Position numbers and translations under genes: made by a program
Part shown: positions 24,416-31,600 of the stretch, in pieces
Layout: each line of letters begins with the position of its first letter
How positions within the stretch are numbered: the first letter of the stretch is position 1
Notes under the pieces: model-generated
The model's database searches: none
The model's input: only the letters and a program-made list of their open reading frames with translations
What the model was told of the DNA's origin: nothing
Source: JAIOSM01 sp964565415
Lineage (GTDB): Bacteria > Desulfobacterota > Desulfobacteria > Desulfobacterales > Desulfobacteraceae
DNA: 35,347 bases
Assembly: GCA_964565415.1 (NCBI GenBank)
Contig: CAZMEX010000032.1
Span: 1-35,347 of the forward strand
Reading direction: 5' to 3'

Positions 24416-25564
24416 TTAATATGACTCTTGTTCTGTAACTTCCTGAGAGGTCAGCTTTTTTGAATCCATAAGTTTCCAGACATAGACAACATAGGCAAGG
24501 ACAAAGGGTATTCCAATTGCCACGTAAGTCATTGTTACAAGGGTATACATGCTGGAAGATGCATTGTAGATTGTCAGGCTTGACTGAAGATCAAGCTTTG
24601 ACGGATAAAATGCTGTATTATTAAATGCAGGCAGACACAGTACAACAAGACCTGTAAACAGTGTGCCCAAACCGCTGAACCAGATTCCTTTGTCACTGTT
24701 TTTAAATGCCCCGAGGATAACTCCATATAGCACAAGCCCTACGCCAACAAGCAGCATTACGAGAAAATATGGCATGGAAATAAGGTTTGATAAATATTTG
24801 TAAGGAACCAAAGAGACTGCACCTGAGCTATCCACATGAAATCCCTTCATTACAAGAATAGAAACAAGAACATAGAGCAAAAATGGAAGAGCAATAAGAA
24901 ACGAGCTTAAGAGATTTTTTCTTAATCTTGATTCAAGATCCGGAGTTGTGGAAAAATCAATATTATTTAAAAGATATAATGCTCCCAAAACCCTTGCATT
25001 AAATACTAGAAAAATCCCAAGACTTAAGTTGAACAGAGAAAAAGCTGCTTCAAGTCCTCTTAAGTTTATACCCATTAAAGTATAATCCCAGGTTACTTTG
25101 TTGAAAATATCCAGAGTAAAGTTTGAACCTGTATAGAATGTACCAACAGCTGCTCCAATGAGCAAAACACCCACTGAACCGTTTATAAATAGAAACAATT
25201 CATAGGTTTTTGATCCTAGTACATTGTCTCTCTTTTTTCGGTACTCATAGCTGACAGCTGTAATAATAAATGAGAAAAGGATAAGAATCCATACCCAGTA
25301 GGCACCGCCAAAACTTGTGGCGTAAAATTTGGGAAAAGCTGCAAACAATGCTCCACCAAACAGTACAAGGGTTGTAAAGGGCATCTCCCACTTACGCCCA
25401 AGGGATGTTGCCACCAGTGATTTTTCAAGATCGGTTTTTGCAATCTGCCAGAAAAGAGTCTGTCCTCCCTGGACTAAAGTTAAAAATAAGAAAAGTGCGC
25501 CGACTATGGAGCATATTACCCACCAGAGCTGTTGCAAAGTTGCATAGTCAAGGTTTGATATCAT
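24416..25564 (-). CDS. cydB: Cytochrome bd oxidase subunit II (CydB)
   Basis: The product is 382 aa. ATG 25564 (MISNLDYATLQQLWW) is preceded by AAGGAGGAGT and lies one base after the cydA stop; longer starts would run into cydA. The protein has about eight to nine hydrophobic helices, including LWWVICSIVGALFLFLT near the start and a late VTMTYVAIGIPFVLAYVVY. CydB is the partner of CydA in quinol:O2 oxidoreductase in the inner membrane. It carries no heme ligands of its own in known structures. It is translationally coupled to cydA. Confidence 0.95.
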   Translation of the reverse strand: MISNLDYATLQQLWWVICSIVGALFLFLTLVQGGQTLFWQIAKTDLEKSLVATSLGRKWEMPFTTLVLFGGALFAAFPKFYATSFGGAYWVWILILFSFIITAVSYEYRKKRDNVLGSKTYELFLFINGSVGVLLIGAAVGTFYTGSNFTLDIFNKVTWDYTLMGINLRGLEAAFSLFNLSLGIFLVFNARVLGALYLLNNIDFSTTPDLESRLRKNLLSSFLIALPFLLYVLVSILVMKGFHVDSSGAVSLVPYKYLSNLISMPYFLVMLLVGVGLVLYGVILGAFKNSDKGIWFSGLGTLFTGLVVLCLPAFNNTAFYPSKLDLQSSLTIYNASSSMYTLVTMTYVAIGIPFVLAYVVYVWKLMDSKKLTSQEVTEQESY

Positions 25565-25565
25565 T

Positions 25566-27107
25566 TTATGACTCCTCCTTTGGTCCCATTGAGATTTGTT
25601 TAAGCATGATTTTAATTTCAGCTGCAAGCAACAGGGTAAATATGCCTAAAAACATAAAGAAAGTGATCTGGACATTGGTGACTGAAAGATTTGTCGTTGC
25701 AACTTTGACAGGCAAAAGTCCATTAATAGCCCAGGGTTGACGACCAACTTCTGCAACTACCCATCCTGACTCCTGGGCAATAAGCCCCAAAAGAGCAGAT
25801 ATCAAGCCAATGGGGAGCAGCCATTTTTTTATACTCTCTTTAGTGAGAGAATCTTTCAAGGCAAAATAGAGAAAGGCTGCAAAAAGAAGCGGGAAAAAAG
25901 TTCCCAACATCACCATAATGTGAAAAGCATAATAGGAAGTAGCAACAGGGGGGATTGCCTCTTCTGGTTTATCAAGGTAGCCAAAACCAATATATTCTTT
26001 GGTTTCATTGAATTCTGCCAGGGCAAGCTTTGCTTTTTGACTGTTGTTTTCTTTTTGTGCCTGTTTAAAAAGCACAAGGTTGTCTATTGCTTTTTTACCT
26101 TTGTCTATTTTTGATCCAACACTTTCAATGCCTTGCTCCTGATTGCCATATACAAGATCGTCAATGCCCGGCACAAATGAATTAAGTGAGCGGTTTGCCA
26201 GGAGGGAAAGGGCATATGGGAATTTAATACTTAAAAGAAAAGGGTCAAGATCATCCCCGGGCTGTTTGCCTGGGTTCAGGATACCTGCGGCAACAATCCC
26301 TGCCTTTGTTTCTCCCTTATATAACCCTTCTATTGCTGCAAGTTTCATGGGTTGTTTCTGGGCAACTTCATAGGCTGCTTCATCCCCTGTAAAACCAACA
26401 TAACATGAAGCGAGCAGACCAAATACAGAAGCTACAATAATCGATTTCCTCGCCATCTGAATATGTCTGCCTTTAATAAGGTACCAGCAGGAGATGGTCA
26501 GCACAAACAGAGAGGCAAATAAAAAACCTGAGCTTGAAGTGTGGACAAACTTTGATACAGCCACAGGATTAAATACAACTTCAGCAAAATTTTCCATTTC
26601 AAATCGCGCTGTCTCTGGATTAAAAGCCATGCCAACCGGGTTTTGCATCCAGCCGTTGGCTACAAGAATCCATACGGCAGAAAGGTTGGAGCCAACAGCT
26701 ACCATCCATGTGGAGAAAAGATGAAACTTTTTTGAAACCCTGTTCCAGCCAAAGAACATGACTGCAAAAAACGTTGCTTCTAAGAAAAAAGCAAAGATTC
26801 CTTCAATGGCAAGGGGAGCACCAAAAATATCGCCCACCATCCATGAGTAATTGGACCAGTTTGTTCCAAATTCAAACTCGAGAATGATTCCCGTTGCAAC
26901 ACCAATGGCAAAGTTGATTCCAAACAGTGTCATCCAGAATTTTGTAATGTTTCGCCACTCTTTGCTTCCAGTGCGTACATAAATAGATTCAAAAAAGGCA
27001 CACAAAAAAGAGAGCCCAAGGGTTAAAGGTACAAATATCCAGTGATACATAGCTGTCAGGGCAAATTGTGCCCTTGCCCAGTTAACCATACTCAAATCAA
27101 TATCCAT
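25566..27107 (-). CDS. cydA: Cytochrome bd oxidase subunit I (CydA)
   Basis: The product is 513 aa. It binds the three hemes and oxidises quinol with reduction of O2 to water, without proton pumping. Heme ligands are visible: His22 (AMYHWIF), His189 (KFVHTSS) and Met398 (FHIMVMLG). The quinol loop starts GDEAAYEVAQKQPMKLAAIEG (about 241-261) and runs to about 385, including a charged helical stretch (about 322-370), so this is the long-Q-loop type. In a sulfate reducer it serves oxygen removal more than aerobic growth; the neighbouring rubrerythrin and rubredoxin agree with that. It lies third in the predicted operon, after the winged-helix and DUF4492 genes. Confidence 0.97.
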   Translation of the reverse strand: MDIDLSMVNWARAQFALTAMYHWIFVPLTLGLSFLCAFFESIYVRTGSKEWRNITKFWMTLFGINFAIGVATGIILEFEFGTNWSNYSWMVGDIFGAPLAIEGIFAFFLEATFFAVMFFGWNRVSKKFHLFSTWMVAVGSNLSAVWILVANGWMQNPVGMAFNPETARFEMENFAEVVFNPVAVSKFVHTSSSGFLFASLFVLTISCWYLIKGRHIQMARKSIIVASVFGLLASCYVGFTGDEAAYEVAQKQPMKLAAIEGLYKGETKAGIVAAGILNPGKQPGDDLDPFLLSIKFPYALSLLANRSLNSFVPGIDDLVYGNQEQGIESVGSKIDKGKKAIDNLVLFKQAQKENNSQKAKLALAEFNETKEYIGFGYLDKPEEAIPPVATSYYAFHIMVMLGTFFPLLFAAFLYFALKDSLTKESIKKWLLPIGLISALLGLIAQESGWVVAEVGRQPWAINGLLPVKVATTNLSVTNVQITFFMFLGIFTLLLAAEIKIMLKQISMGPKEES

Positions 27108-27141
27108 AATAATTTATTTTCCTCCTGAAAATTATCTTAAT

Positions 27142-27366
27142 TTATTCTTTTTTTGAAGCATCTTTTGTAATTTGTTCAATAACAAAGTCCCCTTTTTCTT
27201 TGGCAGTTTCAAATTTACTATTTAAATAGTTGGGAAAGAAAAAAATCTTCAGCACAACAAACATTATAAAAAGTTTAATCAAAATTATTGCCCATAGTTT
27301 TTTCCCAAGGACCATGCCTTTGAATCCGTCCCGATAAAATGAATAAATGTTACTTATCACCTTCAT
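27142..27366 (-). CDS. DUF4492 family small membrane protein
   Basis: The product is 74 aa. The text FYRDGFKGMVLGKKLWAII, followed by IKLFIMFVVLKIFFFPNYL, matches my memory of DUF4492, a family usually encoded next to cydA. One transmembrane helix (about 25-45) is followed by a charged, helical tail. It may be an assembly or accessory factor for cytochrome bd; no experiment is known to me. It starts five bases after the winged-helix gene and ends 34 bases before cydA. The ribosome site is weak, suggesting coupling to the gene before it. Confidence 0.88.
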   Translation of the reverse strand: MKVISNIYSFYRDGFKGMVLGKKLWAIILIKLFIMFVVLKIFFFPNYLNSKFETAKEKGDFVIEQITKDASKKE

Positions 27367-27371
27367 CTATC

Positions 27372-27542
27372 TTAGGGCAGTGAATAAAAACAACGTTTTG
27401 GTGAGATTATTTTGCCCTTTTCTTTCAGGGATTTAATAGCTTTAGAGATCTCTTTGCTCTCCTTTTCCATAGATTTTGCAATGTCACCGGGTCTGACAGG
27501 CTTGCCTGCATCCTTTATTGCTTTTAGAACTTCTGATTCCAT
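27372..27542 (-). CDS. 56-residue winged-helix protein at the head of the cyd operon
   Basis: ATG 27542 has a very strong AGGAGG site four bases upstream of it (minus strand). The product starts MESEVLKAIKDAGKPVRPGD and continues with IAKSMEKESKEISKAIKSLK, a helix-turn-helix, then EKGKIISPKRCFYSLP, a wing-like strand pair. The whole protein is thus a minimal winged-helix domain with a basic face and one cysteine (Cys51). It has no dimerisation or ligand domain. As the first gene of the operon it may be a DNA-binding autoregulator or a redox-sensitive switch, but this is inference. Confidence 0.8.
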   Translation of the reverse strand: MESEVLKAIKDAGKPVRPGDIAKSMEKESKEISKAIKSLKEKGKIISPKRCFYSLP

Positions 27543-27597
27543 TTTGACCTCCTGCTTTGATGTAATAAATTAATAATGTCGAATCTTTTAATTTTAA

Positions 27598-27613
27598 AGC
27601 AACTAATATGCCA
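27598..27613 (-). promoter_or_regulatory. Sigma-54 (RpoN) promoter of the cyd operon
   Basis: On the minus strand TGGCA-N6-TTGCT (TGGCATATTAGTTGCT) has the exact -24/-12 spacing and invariant GG and GC. The predicted start point is near 27587, about 45 bases before the winged-helix gene. A sigma-54 activator gene lies directly upstream, which strongly supports the call. Confidence 0.8.
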
Positions 27614-27700
27614 TTGATTACATGAAGTCACTAAAGCCTGGGTGGGTACGGAGATCGGTTAAGCCTGACCTATATATTTTCAGGTAAAAAAGGGGGTGGT

Positions 27701-27740
27701 GATACAGATATGTCTTAAAATAATGGGACAAAATTGTATC
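27701..27740. promoter_or_regulatory. Paired upstream activator sites for the cyd promoter
   Basis: Two similar 16-bp dyads: GATACA-GATA-TGTCTT (27701-27716) and GGGACA-AAAT-TGTATC (27725-27740). They are 24 bp apart centre to centre, and together make a larger symmetric 40-bp element (14 of 20 positions pair). They lie about 120 and 145 bases upstream of the predicted sigma-54 start, the normal place for enhancer sites. The same dyad recurs before the activator gene. Confidence 0.65.
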
Positions 27741-27760
27741 TATTGTTCAGGTGTGCAGGT

Positions 27761-29152
27761 TTATATCTGATTTGCAAAGGTTTTAATTTCTTTGTGAGTG
27801 TCAAGAAATCTGTATAAAGTGGCTCTTCCAACACCAAGATATTTCGCAGCTTTGGATTTATTGCCCCCGCTTTTTATAATGGCATTTTTTACTGAAGCAA
27901 TATCTAATTTACCTTTAACAGGTATTATCTGTGGTTCAATAACTCTGTTTGTAGCTCCAAGGGTCACATTCTCATCTTTGGTTATCTCCAGAGGAAGGTG
28001 CAGGGGCAGAATTTTTTCCCCCCGGGATTTTACAACTGCAAACTGGATAACATTTTTCAACTCCCTGACATTGCCGGGCCAATGGTAATCTAACATTGCA
28101 TCAATGGTTTCATCTGCAATTTTTGGGGCAGGATGGGGGCTTTGCTCCTCAGCCTCTTTTAAAAAGTGGGCTGCCAAAAGGGGGATGTCACTTTTTCTGT
28201 TCTTTAAAGGAGGCAGGTGGATGGGGATGACATTGAGCCTGTAATATAGATCTTCTCTAAATCTGCCTGCCTTGATTTCCTCTTTAAGATTTTTATTTGT
28301 AGCGCTGATAATCCTGACATCCACGGAAACTTTTTTCTCTCCGCCAACTTTTTCAAAGGAGCCTTCCTGTAAAAATCTTAAAAGCTTTACCTGGGTTTTC
28401 AACGGTAGTTCAACTACTTCATCTAAAAAGAGCGTACCTTTGTGTGCCAGCTCAAACCTGCCTTTTCTCTCCTTAACAGCTCCTGAAAATGCCCCTTTAA
28501 CATGACCAAACAATTCACTCTCTACAATTCCTTCAGGTATGGCACCACAATTTATAGGTACAAAAGCGCCATTGCCAAATGAGCTGATATCATGGATAGC
28601 ATTGGCAACCCGCTCTTTTCCTGTCCCAGTATCTCCTGATACATGCACAGGGTAATTATATAAGGCAACATCCTGAATCTGTCTGAAAATATCCAGCATC
28701 CCTTTATCTTTGCCAATGATTCCAGCAAAGTTTGACAGGTTTTCAGCCTTTAAAGAGAGGTTGAAAGATTCAGTCATGTCCCGGAATGATGCAACCACGC
28801 CTTTGAATGTATTCTCCGAGTCAATGATGGGAGAGACAGTCATTTCAATTTGACGGATGGAGCCGTCCTTTGTGATGGTCGTCATTGGGTACTCTTTTAC
28901 TCCTGAGGAAAATTGTGGAGTACCATTGCAAAACGAACATTTTTCACCGCAAAAAGGAGCTTTAAAAACATGATGGCAATCTTTGCCAATAACCTCCTCT
29001 TTAAGATATCCGGTTATTCTTTCTGCCTCTTTATTAAAGAATGTGATGACTCTTTCAGGTGTGTGGGCAATAATTCCAAGTTTCAGATTTTCAAGAACAA
29101 GGGTGAGGTTGTCATGGTCAAGCAGGGTATGTGTGAGGTCAATAACATTCAT
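27761..29152 (-). CDS. Sigma-54-dependent activator with cysteine-bearing PAS domain
   Basis: The product is 463 aa. The PAS domain (about 15-130) contains DCHHVFKAPFCGEKCSFC, giving Cys59, 68, 72 and 75, a set that could hold a metal or Fe-S cluster or act as thiol switches. The AAA+ domain (about 142-375) has Walker A SGDTGTGKE (172-180), the sigma-54 contact loop as GAFSGA (220-225; the usual form is GAFTGA), and Walker B GTLFLDEV. A Fis-type helix-turn-helix closes the protein (GGNKSKAAKYLGVGRATLYRFL region). It is not a receiver-type regulator, so the signal is probably sensed directly by the PAS domain. It lies immediately upstream of the cyd operon and its -24/-12 promoter, and downstream of rubrerythrin and ferredoxin. 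Confidence 0.93.
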   Translation of the reverse strand: MNVIDLTHTLLDHDNLTLVLENLKLGIIAHTPERVITFFNKEAERITGYLKEEVIGKDCHHVFKAPFCGEKCSFCNGTPQFSSGVKEYPMTTITKDGSIRQIEMTVSPIIDSENTFKGVVASFRDMTESFNLSLKAENLSNFAGIIGKDKGMLDIFRQIQDVALYNYPVHVSGDTGTGKERVANAIHDISSFGNGAFVPINCGAIPEGIVESELFGHVKGAFSGAVKERKGRFELAHKGTLFLDEVVELPLKTQVKLLRFLQEGSFEKVGGEKKVSVDVRIISATNKNLKEEIKAGRFREDLYYRLNVIPIHLPPLKNRKSDIPLLAAHFLKEAEEQSPHPAPKIADETIDAMLDYHWPGNVRELKNVIQFAVVKSRGEKILPLHLPLEITKDENVTLGATNRVIEPQIIPVKGKLDIASVKNAIIKSGGNKSKAAKYLGVGRATLYRFLDTHKEIKTFANQI

Positions 29153-29165
29153 AAGTTATATAAAT

Positions 29166-29188
29166 GACACATTTATGTATCAGATACA
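29166..29188. promoter_or_regulatory. Candidate autoregulatory site before the sigma-54 activator gene
   Basis: GACACA-TTTA-TGTATC (29166-29181) has the same 6-4-6 form as the two sites at the cyd promoter. It is followed by a further half site, so that TGTATC-A-GATACA (29176-29188) is also a perfect dyad. It begins 14 bases before the activator ATG, a position suited to self-repression. Confidence 0.55.
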
Positions 29189-29214
29189 ACCTTTTTTCTA
29201 CTCTGGAAGGAAAT

Positions 29215-29400
29215 TTATTCCCAGGTTATACATGTTTTGGGACAATTGACTACAGCATCATGGATATTTGTATCTGAATAGTCATCCAAGGGGAGTGTCT
29301 CAATAAATCCTGCATTATTGATCTGGAATGCATGGGGAGCAAGTTCAATACATATTTCACAAAAAATGCAGCATTCCAGATCAATAGCAGGGGTTTTCAT
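29215..29400 (-). CDS. Single-cluster ferredoxin
   Basis: The product is 61 aa. ATG 29400 is used; the codon before it is TTG. The motif ECCIFCEICIELAPHAF and a late NCPKTC supply Cys11, Cys14, Cys17 and Cys53 for one [4Fe-4S] cluster, as in Desulfovibrio-type monocluster ferredoxins. Extra cysteines 10 and 57 sit close by; Cys57 may form a disulfide or stay free. It starts 15 bases after the rubrerythrin stop and may supply electrons to it. The ribosome site is poor, so coupling is likely. Confidence 0.9.
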   Translation of the reverse strand: MKTPAIDLECCIFCEICIELAPHAFQINNAGFIETLPLDDYSDTNIHDAVVNCPKTCITWE

Positions 29401-29415
29401 CAATAACTTAATATT

Positions 29416-29958
29416 TTATTTAAAGTGTCGGTTCAGCAAGCCTTGAAATGCAAGACCATGGCGAGCTTCATCCTTGCACATCTCATGTACCGTATCATGT
29501 ATTGCATCATATCCCAGCTCTTTTGCCTTGACTGCAATCTGTTTTTTTCCTGCACACGCACCATTTTCTGCAAGGACCCTTGCTGTAAGGTTTGCTTTTG
29601 TGTCAGGTTCCAGGACTTCACCTAACAGCTCAGCAAATTTACAAGCATGCTCTGCCTCTTCAAAAGCTATTCTTTTATAAGCCTCAGCAACTTCAGGATA
29701 CCCTTCCCGGTCTGCCTGGCGACTCATGGCAAGGTACATACCAACTTCAGTGCACTCACCCATAAAGTTGTCCTTTAAGCCCTGAAGAATTTCTGCATCA
29801 ACATCTTTTGCAACGCCAATAACATGACTATCAGCCCAGATAAGTTCACCTTCCTGTACATTGAATTTTTCTTTTACTGCACCACATTGTGGGCATTTAT
29901 CAGGAGCATCATCTCCTTCATGTGAATAGCCGCATACTGAACATACATAAGTTTTCAT
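29416..29958 (-). CDS. Rubrerythrin with N-terminal rubredoxin domain
   Basis: The product is 180 aa. ATG 29958 follows AAAGGAG; an upstream in-frame start would overlap the preceding gene. The rubredoxin-like domain comes first (Cys6, Cys9, Cys22, Cys25), and the diiron ferritin-like domain follows (about 45-180) with GECTEVGMY, FEEAEHACKF (99-108) and KDEARHG (162-168). This order is the reverse of classical rubrerythrin, the so-called reverse or rubredoxin-first form, which reduces hydrogen peroxide in anaerobes. It lies between a small unknown gene and a ferredoxin. Confidence 0.95.
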   Translation of the reverse strand: MKTYVCSVCGYSHEGDDAPDKCPQCGAVKEKFNVQEGELIWADSHVIGVAKDVDAEILQGLKDNFMGECTEVGMYLAMSRQADREGYPEVAEAYKRIAFEEAEHACKFAELLGEVLEPDTKANLTARVLAENGACAGKKQIAVKAKELGYDAIHDTVHEMCKDEARHGLAFQGLLNRHFK

Positions 29959-29960
29959 TT

Positions 29961-30185
29961 TTAGTTTTTCTCCTTTTTTGATTCGTTCCACCAGCCTTTA
30001 TCAATATGGTTTTGTTTCTCTTTTTGAGCAAGATTTAAAATCCTGTATCCAGAATCGAGCAAGATTCCGTAAAGAATACCGCATCCAGGGTCTTCTCTGT
30101 GCTCATCACCATTCTGGGCAAGCTGAATCATCTGTTTGGCAAGTTCAATTGTACTTGCAATGTTATTGTCACATTTTTTTAACAT
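29961..30185 (-). CDS. Small helical protein upstream of rubrerythrin, 74 aa
   Basis: The product begins MLKKCDNNIASTIELAKQMI and contains EDPGCGILYGILLDSGYRIL, two amphipathic helices around a conserved-looking DPGCG turn with two cysteines in all (Cys5, Cys35). I do not know a function. It ends two bases before the rubrerythrin ATG, so the two are coupled and probably share a job in peroxide handling. The ribosome site is only purine-rich (AAAGAAAAAC). Confidence 0.75.
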   Translation of the reverse strand: MLKKCDNNIASTIELAKQMIQLAQNGDEHREDPGCGILYGILLDSGYRILNLAQKEKQNHIDKGWWNESKKEKN

Positions 30186-30221
30186 AAATAGTTTTTCTTT
30201 TTATTAATTGTCTCCGCACTT

Positions 30222-30899
30222 TTATTCAATAATTGTGCCAGAATGGATCTTGCCAATCATTTTTTTTAACAAATTCCAACCATCAAATAGAAATATTTCA
30301 TTTTTGTCAGATATAATGCTTTCAGGCAGGGTCTTAATCTGTTTTTTATCCATATTAATAAGTGCTCTTACTGCATACCCTCTTTTCACAGGATCATTGG
30401 AATCAAGAAAAGGTAAGATGAATTGAGCCAGATCTGTATCAAATGAGACACACTTCTCAAGATAAGTGCCAACTCCCCATAGCAGACCTCTCTGGAGCAT
30501 TTCATGTTCAAGAAAATTGCCTTCAGGATTTATGTAGGAGAATAAAATTTTTTCAAACTCTTTAGCCAGGGTCTTGTCTCTTTTTAATATCTCTCCCATG
30601 GCTTCAACAGAACCCCATCCAATACCGCCTGATTCATCATTTAGATTCCACATGAGCCTTCGTAATATAATCCTTGCATCTTCCATTTTATTTTTTGCAA
30701 GTCTGGCAGTAAGGTCACCCATGGCAACCGTGCTTCTAAATTTAATAAGGTCATCCATGGTGTAAAATATGGAGAAAAGAGGAGCTGTGAGCTGGGGCAT
30801 GGGAATAGCTTGTAACTTGTCAAAAGCCTCTTCTCTGTCTTCAAGTTGCAAAATTTTTTCAACCTGTTTTTTAATTTGTCTGTAACGTGGTTTTAGCAA
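30222..30899 (-). CDS. DVU0298 family helical-repeat protein
   Basis: The product is 225 aa. The run LTAPLFSIFYTMDDLIKFRS, then RIILRRLMWNLNDESGGIGW and GSVEAMGEIL, is characteristic of the DVU0298 family from sulfate reducers. It is an all-helical, HEAT-like protein with no catalytic motif visible and no signal peptide. The start is TTG at 30899, seven bases inside the end of sfsA; no ATG is available at the right place. Function unknown. Confidence 0.85.
   Translation of the reverse strand: MLKPRYRQIKKQVEKILQLEDREEAFDKLQAIPMPQLTAPLFSIFYTMDDLIKFRSTVAMGDLTARLAKNKMEDARIILRRLMWNLNDESGGIGWGSVEAMGEILKRDKTLAKEFEKILFSYINPEGNFLEHEMLQRGLLWGVGTYLEKCVSFDTDLAQFILPFLDSNDPVKRGYAVRALINMDKKQIKTLPESIISDKNEIFLFDGWNLLKKMIGKIHSGTIIE
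30225..30240 (-). promoter_or_regulatory. Possible weak sigma-54 promoter of the rubrerythrin unit
   Basis: On the minus strand TGGCA-N6-TTGAA has a perfect -24 half and correct spacing, but the -12 GC is GA. It lies inside the last codons of the DVU0298-family gene, so the match could be chance. If real, the activator at 27761-29152 might also control rubrerythrin; I saw no matching activator dyad nearby. Confidence 0.25.
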
Positions 30900-31600
30900 G
30901 GTATTGATTTCCCGATGGAGATTGTTTCTGTATTAATAATAGTGTCCCGTATAATTATTTCGACTCCATTTTCCAATGCTCTTTTTAATTTTTCAGCATA
31001 GGTTTTATCAATCATGTCTGCTGGTCTGAAAGTTTTAGCATCCATGCGTTGAATCAGATAAAAAATAACGCCCCTGTTTCCTTTTGAGACAAGATATTCA
31101 AGTTCATCTAGATGTTTTTGTCCCCTTGTTGTTACAGCATCTGGAAACATTGCCACGGAATTTTCCACAAGGGTGCAGTTTTTGATTTCCACATAGCATT
31201 TTTCATCTTTATCATTTTCTAAAAGCAGATCAAGCCTTGTGTGTGCACTGGTTTTTATTTCTGCCTTTACCCTGTCATAATCTGCCAACTCTTTTATTAA
31301 TCTGTTTTCAATGGCTTTTTTGACAAGTTTATTAGGCACCTGGGTGTTTATGCCAACCATTGTACCTGGGACTTTAAGGAGTTCCCAGGTATATTTTAGT
31401 TTCCTTTTGGGGTTATTGCTTTCAGATAAAAAAACCTGGGTACCAGGCTCTGCACACCCCCTCATGGAACCTGAGTTAGGACAGTGGGCCGTCACAGTCT
31501 GACCTGTTTCAATAAGTTGAACATCGGCAAGAAATCGTTTGTAACGTTTAATCAAAACCCCGGCGATAAGTGGCGGCAGCTTATATGCAGCATCTTTCAT
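30893..31600 (-). CDS. sfsA: Sugar fermentation stimulation protein SfsA
   Basis: The product is 235 aa. It has LIKRYKRFLADVQL, TVTAHCPNSGSMRGCAEPG, KVPGTMVGINTQVPN, HTRLDLLLEND, CYVEIKNCTLVEN and AMFPDAVTTRGQKHLDEL, the standard SfsA motifs. The fold has an OB-like part and a PD-(D/E)XK-like nuclease part (D-L-L-L with VEIKN). The biochemical role in bacteria remains unclear. ATG 31600 overlaps the stop of the TIGR02757 gene as ATGA, and an AGAGGAT site lies before it. Confidence 0.95.
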   Translation of the reverse strand: MKDAAYKLPPLIAGVLIKRYKRFLADVQLIETGQTVTAHCPNSGSMRGCAEPGTQVFLSESNNPKRKLKYTWELLKVPGTMVGINTQVPNKLVKKAIENRLIKELADYDRVKAEIKTSAHTRLDLLLENDKDEKCYVEIKNCTLVENSVAMFPDAVTTRGQKHLDELEYLVSKGNRGVIFYLIQRMDAKTFRPADMIDKTYAEKLKRALENGVEIIIRDTIINTETISIGKSIPC

